A DNA stretch of 64,000 nucleotides, taken from assembly GCF_001949145.1 (NCBI RefSeq), contig NW_019091428.1, positions 1,109,176 through 1,173,175 of the forward strand. Reading direction: 5' to 3'. Below the pieces are notes generated by a model. It was not told the origin of the DNA, did not search any database, and saw only the letters and a list, made by a program, of their open reading frames with translations. Origin of the DNA: Acanthaster planci. Taxonomy: Eukaryota > Echinodermata > Asteroidea > Valvatida > Acanthasteridae. The translations under genes and the position numbers were made by a program. Of the stretch, positions 1-13,500 are shown one piece after another (position 1 is the stretch's first letter; each line of letters opens with the position of its first letter).

Positions 1-395
1 ACAGTTGGAAATCAATTTACATAGTACACCGGTCAGGTGTAACACTAACCGGAAAAAAGTGTCACACATCAATCCTAAATTTACAGAGTGGCCCATCATG
101 CAACACATTCCTTCTGCTCGCCAAACATTATGCTTACTGAGCTGATAACGCAGGCTGGCTATCATCAGGTAGCCAGCATGACTGGTTGTCCTTAATTATT
201 TGATCAAATACAGTTGCGATTGCCCGACTTCTTGGGATTAACCAGCATTTTTCTGAATTATTGAAAGCTTTATAAAAACCTCAAAATTGAGGCTAGCAAA
301 CTGACCAATTTGGACACAGCAATATTTTGAGACATCTCTATGAGTATGGTATTGCACAGAATTTCAATAAACTCTACTTTTCGTCATTGTCTTAC

Positions 396-473
396 AGTAA
401 TTGGAGGTTGGAAAGACGGCTGAAAGTGGCAACGTCCAGACGGTCGCTGCGTATTGCATTTTGCACCATATAC
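396..473 (-). CDS. Divergent LRR-encoding 78-nt exon of the left-edge LRR gene
   Basis: A pyrimidine-rich acceptor (TTTGATTTCAG) and a GTAAGAC donor frame 78 nt that stay open in phase 2. The repeat keeps N..I and F..L..L..L positions but is two residues longer than the neighbouring repeat. It is the last exon recognisable before the window edge. Confidence 0.55.
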
Positions 474-1523
474 CTGAAATCAAAGGTCAGAAATTACAGT
501 TCACACAAAAACTGTTCTCCATTTTCAAGATATCACATTATATGTATTAAAATGTGGAACGGCATAAGTTTATTAATCTAGGTGACGACCGAAACTGCTG
601 GTTTTAATTTTTCTTTGAATGACTGCTGTGAAACGCAGGTTTTCAGAGGGGAAGAATAGTCCATAGCATTTCATTCCAGATATTCTGTATCGAGTTTATT
701 GCATGTTTAACTATAGAAAATGCAAGCAAACTGGGCTGCCGTATAAGAACTGCAATTTGGCCCAGGGTTAGAGTCCAAACTGTGACGGAAGAAATCTTGT
801 TACATGTAAATTAGTCTTCGCTAAGGATACAAGTTTGAACGCGTACTTACAGTTCTCGAAGTTCAACCAGATGGTTGAAAACATCACTACTCAGTTCTTC
901 GATAGAGTTGTCGCTGAGGTTTCTGGAAGGAGACAGAAAGAAACCTGGTTAAAACTTGGTCTTTGTGATCACCTATACTGCTGGCTTATGCGTCAAGTTT
1001 CAATCTGTTTTGAAGCACAAAAAATATTGTTCTTAAAATTGACAACACTGATGGTCGTGCAAGTGAATCGATACATACCAAAGTTAATTGATAGTACATA
1101 ATCACACTTCCAAGCTCGCCCAATGTCCTGCCAATCACCCAATGATATGGCAGTGTGTACGGTGTCCATTAAATACCCATTAGAATGATTCTGATTTATC
1201 CTAAATACGTTACATTGGTTGGATTTTAGTCGTTGCTTTGATGAGGAACTCCTGGAAAACAAGAATAACCAATAGGTTTTGAGTTGATTATACACGTACA
1301 GTATATGTGTGTCGTCTGGTATACCAGCGGGTACGGTCTGCAGCTGCAAGTCGGAGCAGTTCACGATCTTCCTGCTGCCATCGACGGTACAACGGCACAG
1401 GGGCGCCACGGCGCCCGTGCTGTCACCGCACGCTAACGGTTGCTGGCTGGCCACGGCAGCTGATTCACGTGGTATCAACAGCAGGACGAGAAACAAGAGG
1501 GAGGTTGGAGCAATGGTCGTCAT
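396..1523 (-). CDS. 5' part of a leucine-rich-repeat surface protein, continues off the left edge
   Basis: Three exons are visible: 1523-1300, 922-851 and 473-396. All have GT donors and AG acceptors and all junctions are phase 2. The first exon starts at an ATG followed by a hydrophobic signal peptide (about residues 1-24, core LLFLVLLLIP). An LRRNT-type cysteine cap follows (CGD..LCRC...NCSDLQLQTVPAGIP), typical of the start of extracellular LRR domains. Exon 2 is exactly 72 nt and exon 3 is 78 nt; each encodes one repeat (NLSDNSIEEL...FNHLVELREL and a more divergent YMVQNAIRS...FSRLSNLQLL). The 3' part, and with it the class of molecule, lies outside the window. The first exon has the same design and the same intron phase as the LRR adhesion GPCR starting at 16492 on the other strand. 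A paralogous receptor is therefore likely but unproven. A Slit- or Toll-like LRR protein is an alternative. Confidence 0.72.
851..922 (-). CDS. LRR-encoding 72-nt exon of the left-edge LRR gene
   Basis: The exon is bounded by an acceptor (CTCCTTCCAG) and a donor (GTAAGTACG) on the minus strand. With two bases carried over from the previous exon it encodes one 24-residue repeat with the pattern LxLSxNxIxxLxxxxFxxLxxLxxL. One repeat per 72-nt phase-2 exon is the common gene structure of animal LRR receptors. Confidence 0.75.
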
Positions 1524-2602
1524 GACTGGCGCTGTTGCCGGAATGATAGAAGTCTCCGTGAACGCACCACCTCAAGTTTTCTGTTTTGAAAAAAAAGCCA
1601 ACTTCAATTTTCGACCCAAACTCACAGAACGAACTCTGGAAATCTGCAAGTCGGCGTGCGACTTCCAGTACGTTGCGAAACAGAATGGACAATAACAAAT
1701 CTTACTTGGTATGAATCTACTGCCTTAAAATTAAATGCATCGTGGATGTGGTTTTTCGAAAGAAAAGAGAATAGGAAAACCGAAAATAAAAATATAAAAA
1801 GGACCTAGTAATAGTTATTAGAATAACAACTGCATTTCATTAAGCGCCTAATGCGTTTAAGTTCCTGAGCACTTTTCTTAAAAAGTCCACCTTGGTATTC
1901 TAGAAATGCAGGAAACCCAAATAAATGTTACAGACTGACACTGACGTGTTTATTATTTTAAAAAGATGGCTTTTACGGGAAAGGAAGTGGGACTGCTGTG
2001 GCCAGAAAAGAAAGTTGTGATTATCTCCGCAGATATCCTGTGAGCGGCAAATACTCCTTATAAGGGCGCAAGGGAAGTCCAAGTTTAACGACTGTTGTAG
2101 TAAAGATATTAAATCGAAACTACACAATCCTTCTTCAGGGTATGATGGTGTTGTCTAATTTTATCCATTTCCTTCTCATCGACAAAAAGAAAGGCACCAC
2201 AATGACTTTGTATTCTACCACACATTAGTTGCGTGAGTGTAGAAATTGCGATGCATTGGGAATCAAATTCACACAAATCACAGGCAGTAAAATGCCACTG
2301 AATGATGCGCGCTCAGTCAAGATGGCTACCAGATGGCATTATGAGTACGGACCTGCTTTGGTTTTCGAGGCCCTATCGCTTAAATCTCCATGCATTGTAC
2401 CCTCCCGTAAAATTCATGCGTTGGGTAAAAACCCGTTTGTATAAAATAATGAACAATGACACAAAATCTCGGAGAAATATGTGTTGTTTGGAATAGGTTT
2501 TTCACACAATTTGAAGAATGACCTGTGTGTCATTCCATTCATCAAGCTCTGTGTTTGTATAAAGCCCGGTTTTCATTGAGTTGAAACAAAGTGTATAGAC
2601 CA

Positions 2603-2768
2603 TCTCTGCAACTCAACGCCGGCTCGCCATGGTTGAACCTGATCCAATTTTTCCGACAATGTTTACGTTAGTCATGATGAAGTGTTCTCATATCAATGCG
2701 TATCGTTGGGGACTGATCGGCGATGTTCTCTGCACCCCTCTACGTCGACATGGAAACCAGGCTTGATT
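2603..2768 (+). repeat. Degenerate dispersed repeat, copy 1
   Basis: This is collinear with 10290-10448. Both copies read GTTTRCGTTAGTCAYGA, then a short A/T-rich stretch, ATGTATCGTYGGG-like and ACTRATCRGC-like segments, and end near TACGTCKAYRTGGAAAC. Many substitutions separate the copies, so it is an old interspersed element of unknown class. Confidence 0.5.
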
Positions 2769-5595
2769 TGGCGTGACGGTTACAGATGACGGCAACCCGT
2801 GTGTTATGGAATGCGGCATATTTACATCCCGAGTAACGAACATCGAAAGAAAATATTCAGACTTCATTTAAACAGGTGTGTTGTATCTTACGCACTGGCG
2901 TAAATGTCACACGTACGTGCAAGAATATGAAAAGAAAAGGCCAACACGTGACTGTATTAAGATTTTTCTTCCTTTTTAATTCAAATTGCATTATTCCATA
3001 GCCGCCGAGAAGACGTGCTGGAAAGAAGTTCTTTGTTGACACTCTATATGAAAGGTTATCTCTTTGATTATAAAGCCTTTGGCTAATGTTATTGACTCTG
3101 GTTTATACGGCGCTTCTCTCACTTCCTTTTGTAAAGTTGGGTCAACTATGCGCCTCATGTAGCGCCAATGTCACCAATGTTCAACAATCACCATTGCACA
3201 TACAGCACACTTTTAACTTTCTAGTTACAATGCACAGTGTTCACAATCTGCTTTTGAGTAAGTTATTTCAAACTTTCGTTTGTGACGTTGCCAGTGCGAA
3301 GCTTGGTAGGTGACGATGATGGGCCAGTTTAATGTCCAGTGGTGCACCCAACATTTGCCGTGAGGGAGAGGGCTCGGACCCCAAAATTGACCCTCCATAT
3401 TGCTCATGATACACGCCCAAATCTTTCCATTCCGGTTGCACCACAGGGAACTCAGAGCTTGCAGTTTAACATAATTGGATCTTAGTTTTTGAGAAACTAA
3501 AAAAAAGGTTAAAAACCTCGAGCCCCGTGGGGGCGTCTCCACAATTCTCCATGAATCTGCGAACTCCCAATGCTAAACAAATCTGAAGCCATGATCTGCT
3601 AACGTTACAGAGTGACACCACAGACTGAAAAGATCGACAGAATCTATTATATTTACAACAACGTGGTCCAAAATTAAGCTCATTTCAGGACAGTTTTTAC
3701 AGAGAATACCGACTGTCATTTTCTTTATTGCTAGTTTTTATGTCACTATTTCCTTGGTGGCAGCACCAGACGCTCTAACATCACCAGGCAACATTCTGCT
3801 TGTATCTTTTTCGGTCCTAACAACGGAAGAGCTGGGATTCCAACATCCCTCATTTACAAGCCTCTTCCCACTAAGTCAAATCGAATATTTTAAGAAATAT
3901 GTAAACAATTACTGTCAGTACTTTTAGGGGAATGACACCCGACTGAACTTTCTTAAGGAACTGTAATTTAATTTTCAAATCGCAATAAAATATTTTGCCA
4001 CTACATGTAACTAATACAGTGGAACGTCGCTGTAACGAACATCGCTATACCGAACACTCGGAAAGACCGAACATCCCCTTAGTTCCCAAATTTTCTGTCC
4101 CTTTTTACCGGACATTACAAATTTGTTTTAAAATAAAAGAACTGATGATAAATAACTCAAAGTTGGGGAAAACTGCACTCACAACGGAGCAACAGCCAAC
4201 ACGTGGCGCACTCTGTTTATGGATGATGGCTAAGGTAATCGAACAAGTCAGGTTTCAAGTCACAGTGTCAAAGGGGTGGACAGTGACAAAGGAATGCTTT
4301 CGTCACAGCTCATCATCGACCAGGTATTTTGACTTGAACGGGTGACTCGTGAAATTAAGACTTTTATGGCAAGGGTTCAATTATAATTGTGAGTTATGCC
4401 AAGAAAGGGCTCTGATGATGTCATCACTATGAGAATTAATATAATCAAAGTTATTAACAACCAATTTACAATTCAGTGAAAATCCAAACACGCTTAGCAT
4501 CTACACATATTTACAAACTGATAGCAAAAAAAAAGTTTAGAAAAATGTTTACTGGCTTAACCCGGTTTTTGCAGTGTACTGAATGGAATTTTTAATGTAA
4601 AGTGTGGTTTGGGGTTTTCTTGGCTGTTGGGTCTCCAAAATCTCCGTCATTATCTTTATTTAGTTGGTGACAAAACAGCAGAACGGTTTCACCTCAAAGG
4701 TAAACTTTAATATTGAAAGCAAAACTTGCCGGTACTTTTCGGGGCCACCGCATGCCAATCAATGAGACTGCATAAGAAGCTGGATAATGAATGTAATGAA
4801 GGTTTCTCTTGGAAGTGTGAGATGTTCATTAAGTGGGAGGGATAATCTCGACCAAAATGGCCCGATGCCTGTTAGTTAGCAAATGCAGTAATCGTTGAAC
4901 CACGAATAAAAGTGAACGCCTGGTAGGTTTTATGACCTCTGCGGGCGGTGGGGATATTAGGTTGAAAGCTTCTGTGAACAAGTACTTAATTAACATATGG
5001 TAGGTTAATGCTCGAGTAATGCAAACGGAGGCGGACTGACACGCTCAAAAAACTATTCTTGTAGTTTTGTTGCTGTTGTTGTTTTGAATTAAGGTAATGC
5101 AGGGTTACATACAGTTCAGGGTTCATGGAGTCAGGTAGGGCATTTAGTTTGGCCGTAAAGAAAAGACTTGCAAGCAGTATCGCCGTACTAATTGAAGCCG
5201 CGTAGGTCACAACTTCATGACTGACTGCTTATGTAAAAGGTTTGTATCCTTTTTCAAGGTTCGGTAAAACGGACTCATGTTTGGAAATGATCAAGTGAAT
5301 GGCCTGTCACAGCTGCATGTTTACATATTTATGGGCTTGTTGTCCTCGAAGTTCCAACACAAAGTTATCAACAAGCTAAAAGAAGTGGTTAAATTTGTAA
5401 TTCTATATTATTGTGAGAATAACGCCAAACTGGTGGAGCGTTGATGTAAAAGGAGGGGCAAATGTTTCTTTTCATAGGGGATAATTATTTGAAAGAATGT
5501 TATATTTACAAGCCAGTTTGTTGGGCATGTACAAAAATGGGGATCCTGGAACCTTTGCTATTAATATGGGTAAATTCATTCAGTGTTGTAAAGGG

Positions 5596-5985
5596 TCACT
5601 AAATTAGGTGACTCGAGTCGAGTCATTTTGTGCAGTCGATTCCAGTCGAGTTAAGTACCGCGCTCGTGCCAATTTCAGTCACAATCTTTTGAACAAAATA
5701 CAATTGAAAAACAAAACTGCGGGTAATTAAGCCATTTTTTGGTATTTTTATTTTCATTTAGACATACTGAAATTAATTAGGGTGACAGGTATCTAGCGAA
5801 CTAAAATTTTGCTTTTAATTCTTTTGAGACTTGAGTCTTTTAAGCTTGTGCTCGAGTCGAATCTCCATGAGAGTTCGATTCCAGTCGAGTCATTTGGTCG
5901 CAAAGACTCCGGACGAGTCGCCAACACTTGTGACTCAATCAAGTCAGTCTCAATCCAGTCATTGACTCGAGTCATTGCAACTCTG
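5596..5985. repeat. Block of iterated GAGTC / GACTCGAGTC motifs
   Basis: The pentamer GAGTC or its complement GACTC recurs here, often as the palindrome GACTCGAGTC, with the related phrase TCGATTCCAGTCGAGT at both 5637 and 5876. The block starts near GGTGACTCGAGTCGAGTC and ends near CATTGACTCGAGTCATTGC. It looks like a degenerate self-complementary repeat (minisatellite-like or the remnant of an inverted-repeat element), not coding sequence. Open frames on both strands across it are by-products of the motif. Confidence 0.55.
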
Positions 5986-8900
5986 TTTCCATGACTTGTA
6001 ATGGCTAATTATGACTGAGATGTTATTACTACGTAGCGTTTCGTTTCTTTCTGTCTTAGTTATTCTTCATTTAACCGGGGTTAATTTCACTTACAAACTT
6101 ACAAACTGTTTCCCTAAAGTAGCCGTGGGGAAGAAGTCAATGATGAACAGTTAAGTCTTAGGACTGAAATCCCAATCCACATGTCGGCCTAGGTAGGGAC
6201 GATCCCCGGGTCGCAAAGGCGGAAGGCGAGGTAAGTACCGGCAGTTGAGACTCTGCACTTTTTCCCGGCGATAATCATCAAAATAAAATATTAGCACCAT
6301 TACCAATTATTAGTCGCAAGAGGCACAGCGTTACTTTTGACAAACAACTCGAAATTGCAGTGCACTTTTTCGAGCGCTTGCCCCCGACGATTTTACCGCC
6401 AGGCACGATTTAAACATCGAAAACAACTTACCGCTCCGTTGATCTGTATTCGTGGTTTATACACGCACGATTCACTGTTTATCCAGTCAACAGTGACTCG
6501 AGTTATAGCTTCGTTGGTGCAGTCTTCGCTTATGTGTTTGTCCCAAAACTCACCAGGCCATTACATTACAGTGAAGGGATCGACGATTTCTCTCCAACCA
6601 ACAAAACAATGCATTATTTTGGGCATAAACTGCTCAGCCACAGATAAACTTTTGCGAAGTCGTCAGAGTGAAATAGCAATCTGAGAGGACAAAAGTTGTC
6701 ACGAACACCAGGAAATAAAGACAGCAGACGGACCGCCGTTCCCAAAGCATTGAATACCAGTCACCGTTTAGGGATTATCCCACTGCAAATGCCCTTAGTG
6801 TCCGCGTGAATAGGTTTCCTTCTACTGAACAAAGTGGAGTTATGTAAGCGGGTTTAATTGTTGAATCATGGAGGCCATCCTTGGGCTCGTGACTGAATAT
6901 GCAGGACAGGAAATTCCTTCACAACACGGAAATGAACCCACGTGCTATTGTCATCAAACAAGCATACTCATGTCACTGAACAATGAGTGGATAATGAAGC
7001 CGTCGGAATGTGAAAGTGACCACTCGAAAGTAAAAATGAAATTTGGCAGATGTTATTCGTCTTGTTGTGATTCACAGTGAGTGGATTGGTGGAGTTGCTA
7101 CCTTATGACGTTCGGTTTGTCTGAACGAATTACTGCAATATCGTACCAAGGAGACATTGCTTCCAAAGAGACCTACGTAGTTAGAGGCTGTAACCTAAGT
7201 AAACAGCTAGTGATGAAAGTATTTTCGTCAATGAGCCATTTAGAGAAAATTAAGGACTAGGCGATATAATTATAGCATATATAAAAGAGTAAACATTATA
7301 TGTTATATTTGATATAATAAATTGACATATATTTAGATACACAATGGTAAAAAGATAGAAACATATCGATCCTAAGATTACCAAATGCGAGATAAACATG
7401 ATAAATAACATTCAGATACAAGCATAAGTATGTTAATTACATTCAAATTAGTGGTTAGGATAATCCATTAGACTGGGCACAATCATCAAAATGCAAAACG
7501 CCTACTCGTCTTAATCACGCGAGAACAACAGCCTTCTGTCCATGATGGTGCATCGAGCATAAACTCTGTTTATCGGGTATATTTGATGAGTCGAGTTTTA
7601 CTCTAACGTTTTCAGTTTGCAGTCGCTCCAGTGAAAGAAGACGACTTTTTCAAACAAGTGAAGCAAATGCTTAAAATTACGAGGATTTTAGCACCGGATC
7701 CACTTTTCAGCTTGAGTTCAGTTGTCTGGTTAAAATTTTTCGCTGGAAAGCGGGACATACAGAAGTAATATTTTCTTATTTACTTGTACCTCGTCAAGAA
7801 TCTCTTGAAGTTGAGGTCAACAGCTAAAGGGGTCTCAGTGTGTTGAATGTCAGTGCGTTTACCCCATTGAAGTGACGAGCTGACGCTGATGGCGCGCTTC
7901 CACTGGCTTTCAGCAACCACTGACAGGAAAGGGATTAAGCGCTATGGTGTCTGTTTGAGTAGCAGGGCACTGATGACCATCAAACGTCAACCTTAACTTA
8001 ACGTCTTCTCAAATGTCTTTAAAAACGCCAAAGGGGATAACTGAAATTGTGATTCCTTTTTTTTGGCTGCATAATTTTAAACAGACATTTATTAGTTTTT
8101 TTAAATTCAATATTAAACACGTTGCTACTTAGGTCATAGTTTCAAAATATTAAAGATTTATTACAAACCAAAATTATACAATTGTCATCACCGCTGCATT
8201 CTTTACATGTCGGTAACCCTCCGTTCATGTAAGAATAATGCATTTGTGGGTGAGGTCATGGGAATTTAAGTTTTTAGTAATAAGAGACTAATTATACACG
8301 GTGTAAAATTACCAATGGTACATTACACTTCGGGATTTTTATTTTCCTAAGTTTGCTTAGTGAATGCAAATAAATCATCCCGTTGTTGATTTTCGACAAT
8401 TCTCTCTCCCCACAATCAGACAGAATCAACAGAACAAAGGCGCGAGCAAACGTTACCGGCGCACACGTCTACTCCTCCGAGATTCAATCTCCTTGATTAA
8501 TTCGACCAGTTACGGGTATCATTCGATGAGCATGGCCCCGCGGCTCAGCGCATTTGATGGAGGGCTAGTGAGAGTATTTATTTGTTCGCGGTGCGTGTGA
8601 AGTTGCGCAAATTGTCCTTTGCGGTGACAGATTCCACCCGCTCGTGCAGTCTGCTCCCTCAATTATACTTTTTTATGGTTTAAGAAAGCCGCTGGAGAGG
8701 TTTCACCACGTACTTCATAAAAACTGTAGCAAACGATCTCACACATTTTGTTTAATTTCGAAAGCATCTCTTTTTATTTCTTTCCCTCCAAAACAAACAA
8801 AATTAGGACAATATGATGCTGATTCGGAAGAAGGAGGAAACAGCAAAGAAGGAATAAGTGACGTGAAAGGTTTTTATGGTTATTTACTTCAGCCAACAAC

Positions 8901-10289
8901 TTTGTGTAATGTTTTCCAAACCAGTTAGTCCCAACAACCAACGCTTAATTTAACAGCCCGAATATCACGGATCAAAGGGAAGACACTGTGAAATATTCTA
9001 CCTGCTTCGATTCTACTAAAAGGGAGAGGAAATTAATACATCAAATGCATGGAGTACAAGTTGTGTAGATCAGCAAATTAATGCGTTGCCATGCAGAAAA
9101 AAGTACATCAACTGACAGATTTTGTCAAGATTCTAAATGCATGTTAAACATGAAAACATTATACTCCTTAACCCACTTGAGTGACTTTTTAATAAACTAT
9201 GATTAATCATTACAATTGAACTGGGTTATTATTGAAATGGGCCACAGTTCTCGTTGCAGAGAAGCGTGTTCGTTTGCTATGTTTTGCAAGTGATTCTCAC
9301 GAGCTGTTTCTTGTACACAGCACGAGTATCAAGCATTCGCTACAACAACTCTTGTACACCCCCTCGTCATGGGGAAAATTGACACCAAGAGTTGTTAGAA
9401 AACGCTCAGGCCTACTCATCCACGGTAAATTTAGCGCACAGTGCCCGTTTTTTGCACCACTGCAGGTTTCTTTTATTTTTACAGCAAGTATCTCGAGTTA
9501 ATAGATCGCAACGATTGAAGTCAAAACTGGTGTTTCTGCAGTTCAAACGATTGTTAAAAGTGTTGGGATGCGCCTTTTTGTTCTCTTGCCGTGTTTCATT
9601 GATTGGAAAAAAGCATAAAACAAACATAATTAGAAAAAAAAAGAAAAGAATCATGAACCATTTCAGGTAATTTGAAAATATACAATTTTGGGGGAAAATA
9701 TTAAAAAAATTAAACAAGCGGAAAAAAGTTGGCCATTAAGAAGTGGATAAGCGGTCACTATACATGAAATGATTTGATTTTTCATAGCAATCATATTCCA
9801 TGTCAGAGCGATTTTGTAAAAAATAATCTTAATCCAATAAAGGCGGGAATTTGAATTCACATCTATAAAAAAAACTCAGTACAAAGAAAAGCATACGTCA
9901 AAAATTCATTCTTGGAAACGGAAGATTGTGTCTTTGTTCATACGATCACAGGTGAAGCTATATTTTCCACATACACGAACGAATAACGGAAACTTAACGA
10001 ACACCGGTGGCACGCATGATATCAAGACGCACAACAGAGAGGCTGCGCGACGTCATTCCTCCAACACAAGCAAAATGGCGTCCGAATCTCGGAAAATTTT
10101 CTCATGAAATGCCTACGTGGTGATGCCACCTCTTGAAGCAAAACTGATACTCCAGATTGATGGATTATTTGGTCGCGGTTTGCCACTTTGTTGACAGTAA
10201 TTGGGGGCGTCATATGTACGGTCATAGGAGAGACATCATTCCAGCATGCGTGTTTATATTACAGCCTACGCTGACAGACAGACAGAGCG

Positions 10290-10448
10290 CAGAAAGTCAG
10301 CAAAGTTTAACCAAGTTCAGCTTTGCCGGCTGTCGCCGTCCCTGTTTGCGTTAGTCACGAAAAAGTGTTTCCATTTTATTATGTATCGTCGGGAACTAAT
10401 CAGCCATGCTCTTTCCGTCTCTTTACGTCTATGTGGAAACTCTGCTTA
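10290..10448 (+). repeat. Degenerate dispersed repeat, copy 2
   Basis: Same-strand homologue of 2603-2768. The shared landmarks are GTTTGCGTTAGTCACGA, TATGTATCGTCGGGAACT and TTTACGTCTATGTGGAAAC, in the same order and with similar spacing. Confidence 0.5.
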
Positions 10449-10521
10449 ACCAAGGAGCAGATGCGACCCTAGGACAAGACAGTGAACTAGTTCGGTATTC
10501 CAACAGCGCATGCCCAAAATG

Positions 10522-10551
10522 AAGCGCGTCCGAGGTCACTCGGACGCGCTT
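10522..10551. repeat. Perfect GC-rich inverted repeat, 13-bp arms and 4-base loop
   Basis: The arm AAGCGCGTCCGAG is followed by GTCA and then its exact complement. Each arm contains GCGCG and CCGAG cores. It is too short for a microRNA precursor and may be a protein-binding palindrome or a cruciform in the CpG-rich patch. Confidence 0.7.
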
Positions 10552-13500
10552 ACGAGGCTGCCCAATCAGCGCTGCCCAGGGCGGCCTTGCACGCGTGTTC
10601 TGTGTTCCCGAACGACCCCTGAGTCGCTTTTTTGGAAATACCGAGATATGGCTCATTCTGAATTTACGCTTGCACGATCGCAGTGCTACTGGCATGTACC
10701 GTACCGGTGCGGTATGCACGTAGTACTACGCCTGGCCAATCAGACAACGGGAAAGAGATACTCGTCGTGTTTGTGACACAGTTGATCAAATGAAATCTCA
10801 TAATGCTTTCCCGGCGTTTTTATCTTTCCAGAATGCATGCAATAAGGCCTCTATACCTCTGGATCTTCCTACATGATCCACTGACTAAAATCTATCGATT
10901 TCAGAATTGTTACAGTCTTAAGACCCATATTAATGTTTAAATTCACGTTAGGTTTTATCATTTCAAGGAAGGAGAAAGTGCTTTCACTGTTCACCTTCTT
11001 GCAAAGCCTCCTCCGCGCTTTAAACTAATCCCAATTCCTATACTTTTTTTCTGGACGAGGAAAATGTCATCGAAACCAATTCACGGGCAAAGTATGACAC
11101 GTGGCTCGATATTGAATAGAAAATACTGACAGCCGACAAACAACTTTATTCCGGAATTTTAAATTTAGCACTACCTGTCGTAATCGAGAACACTTTGGCT
11201 ATTTTGCTGTTGTTTGCCTGTCCATTGCTTGCGGATATATCACTGATAACCTAGTAATGTCACTCACAGTCCCCAGTGAATATATTATATTTAGCTGACA
11301 ACCAGCTAGCATTTGTACACCTCCGAGTCGAAACCCAGAAACCGCTGATATGAGAAATCTCGCGTTCGCACCGTACCCGGTAACAAGTGTGGCATTTGAT
11401 ACACGTAGGCCTGATACGTATTGTTTGGATACGCGTGCATCCAAGTGGCGTGCTCTGGTATGTGACGTTTGCACACTTCGGCACAAATTTCTTACGGACT
11501 TTGCTTTATAGGATTCCGTCTACGTACGATAGCAATTTCATCTTTGAGGCCAGAAGAACTTAATTCTTCCGTTTTGCCGTGGTGTTTCAACGAAAAAAGT
11601 GTCAGCAAGGCCCAAAGTTGCAGGTTGAGTTCAGGACTGAAATGACAGGCTTGAACTGCGCATGATCCGATTGGTTGGTTGCCAGGCTCCCGTGAAATTT
11701 GGACGGATCGCGCACTTTGCCGCTCGGGTTTTCTTCATTCCGTGGCTGCCCGTGATGCCAACCAGCAGCGCGTCTCCCTTTGAGCTCATCGCAAGTTACT
11801 GGAAAATTTGCAGATAAAACCTCGACAGACTCAAGTAGGTGGATCAAATTTATTTTCTTTCCTGTATAAAAGCCCACTCTTATTTCCCAAGAGTAAAATT
11901 ACACTTTATACTGAAAGGAAGAACCGGACAAAACCGCATGTTTGAAACGAAACGTAGAAGCAGAAACCGTAGGCATTGGATAGAATGGACATTTGTCTTG
12001 TCACATCCCTGATTTTAGTTTCTAGATATTCACTCATTGGAAACAGGAGTATTTAGAAAATTCATTTGCAAACTGACCGTATTATGTTTGACTTTTCTGG
12101 TATGCGTAGCACAGAAGCTTATGAAATAATTATGAGGACTTCTTTGTGGGGAAATTGTACGTGCGGATAAAGGAACACAGACAGAACACGCGTGCCATTC
12201 AAGACACGTTTTAAATTTAATTTAGGATGCAACATGGTAAGTCAAGCAGAGATGGGTGCCGTTTGTTCCACGAGGTTAGCCGATATGGGTGTTGCTCATT
12301 GTTCATCTATTGTTTGTTAGCGGAACGAAACAAGAAAATGCCGCCAACATGGATGCCGAATGAACATTGATTTTACTTCCCATTGTCAAATCTGATACGG
12401 GTTTTTAAATATGATATAAAATCATGCATGAAAACAACCGGGAGGGCAGTGAAAAATCGGTGGAAAGTTTCGACAGCGTGTGCCTGATGGTGGGCAGTAA
12501 AGAAGACGCGACGAAACGCAACGCCACACGGGCCCATTTCGGTATTTAGACGCAAGGATTCCATGGTGCAATCGGAGTGTTCCACACGAGAAGCGGTTGC
12601 AGTACTTTTATTTCCCTCGCGACCGCAGGCGTTGATTTGTTCTCATACAATGACTTTCAAGTGTTAGGTCCACGACATGACGTCCAAATAAAGAACAAAT
12701 GTTCTGCCCCAGATCGCTTTGTTCACAAAATATTGGCGTGTAATTGCATTGCACACATTGCCAAATACTGTACCTTGTGTTAAGTTATCGCCCGTAGACC
12801 AAATTCCTGTGCAATAATTACCCACAGTGTCAACAAACATTAGAAAGAAGGTCAAAGGCCAAACATGACTTCTTTTTTTTCCTTTGCGAGTAGTAGAATG
12901 CATGTCCAACCGTTTAGAAAGCACGCAAAAATGATTTATTTGAGCAGTCATGCGGTATGCACTGAAGTGAGGTTTAAGGATTAATCAAAGAAACAACCAC
13001 GTTTTATCGTGCCGATCATGTCTACGTTATATGTAATTATCTTGTTAGATAAAAGCTACGGAATTTTCAGAAACTGGTTATCAGATGAGAATATTTCCCG
13101 CAATTATTTGCCAAAGTACATCGTGTAGGTCCTATCTGTTTCAAAGTCCGTGCCTTCACTGTGTGTCATTTTCACGGGAATCATTTTGCCGTGGGGAAAA
13201 TCGAGACTTCTGCTGCTCAAACGGACCGAAGAGGTACGTGCTAAAAGCTCTTGTAGTGTATGTTGTAGGCAATATAAGAAACTCTACACTCAATTGACAC
13301 TGCTGTCAGAATTCGTGCTGGCTATTTTTGGGTATTTCACCAGTATAAATGGTCACATCGACGAATGAAAGATCGTTTACACGGCATGTTACAGTATCAC
13401 TGCACCTATAGAGTTTACCCTCACGGTCAGGCAAACCAAAAAACAACAACAACAACAAATAACAATTGGAGTATCACTGTTCAAAGTTTTTTTCTATAAA

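Larger units (their letters stand above)
10020..10760. promoter_or_regulatory. CpG-rich, promoter-like patch with no assigned gene
   Basis: Within AT-rich intergenic DNA this patch has many CpGs. It contains a GACGTCA element (near 10049), a YY1-like AAAATGGCG (near 10073), two CCAATCA boxes (near 10560 and 10733), a GCGCATGC half of an NRF1-type site (10506) and a perfect 13-bp hairpin (10522-10551). These are features of CpG promoters. No convincing exon was found next to it, so the target is unknown. The motif calls are by eye; chance occurrence is possible for each one. Confidence 0.3.

Noticed and set aside
993-1523. 176-codon minus-strand frame read as one continuous protein
   Set aside because: Only 1300-1523 is coding. 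After GTACGTG the frame reads through an intron and loses the LRR pattern, which resumes in the 72-nt exon at 851-922.
10429-10719. 96-codon minus-strand frame in the CpG-rich patch
   Set aside because: It is Arg-rich because of the GC-rich sequence and includes the palindrome; no recognisable domain.
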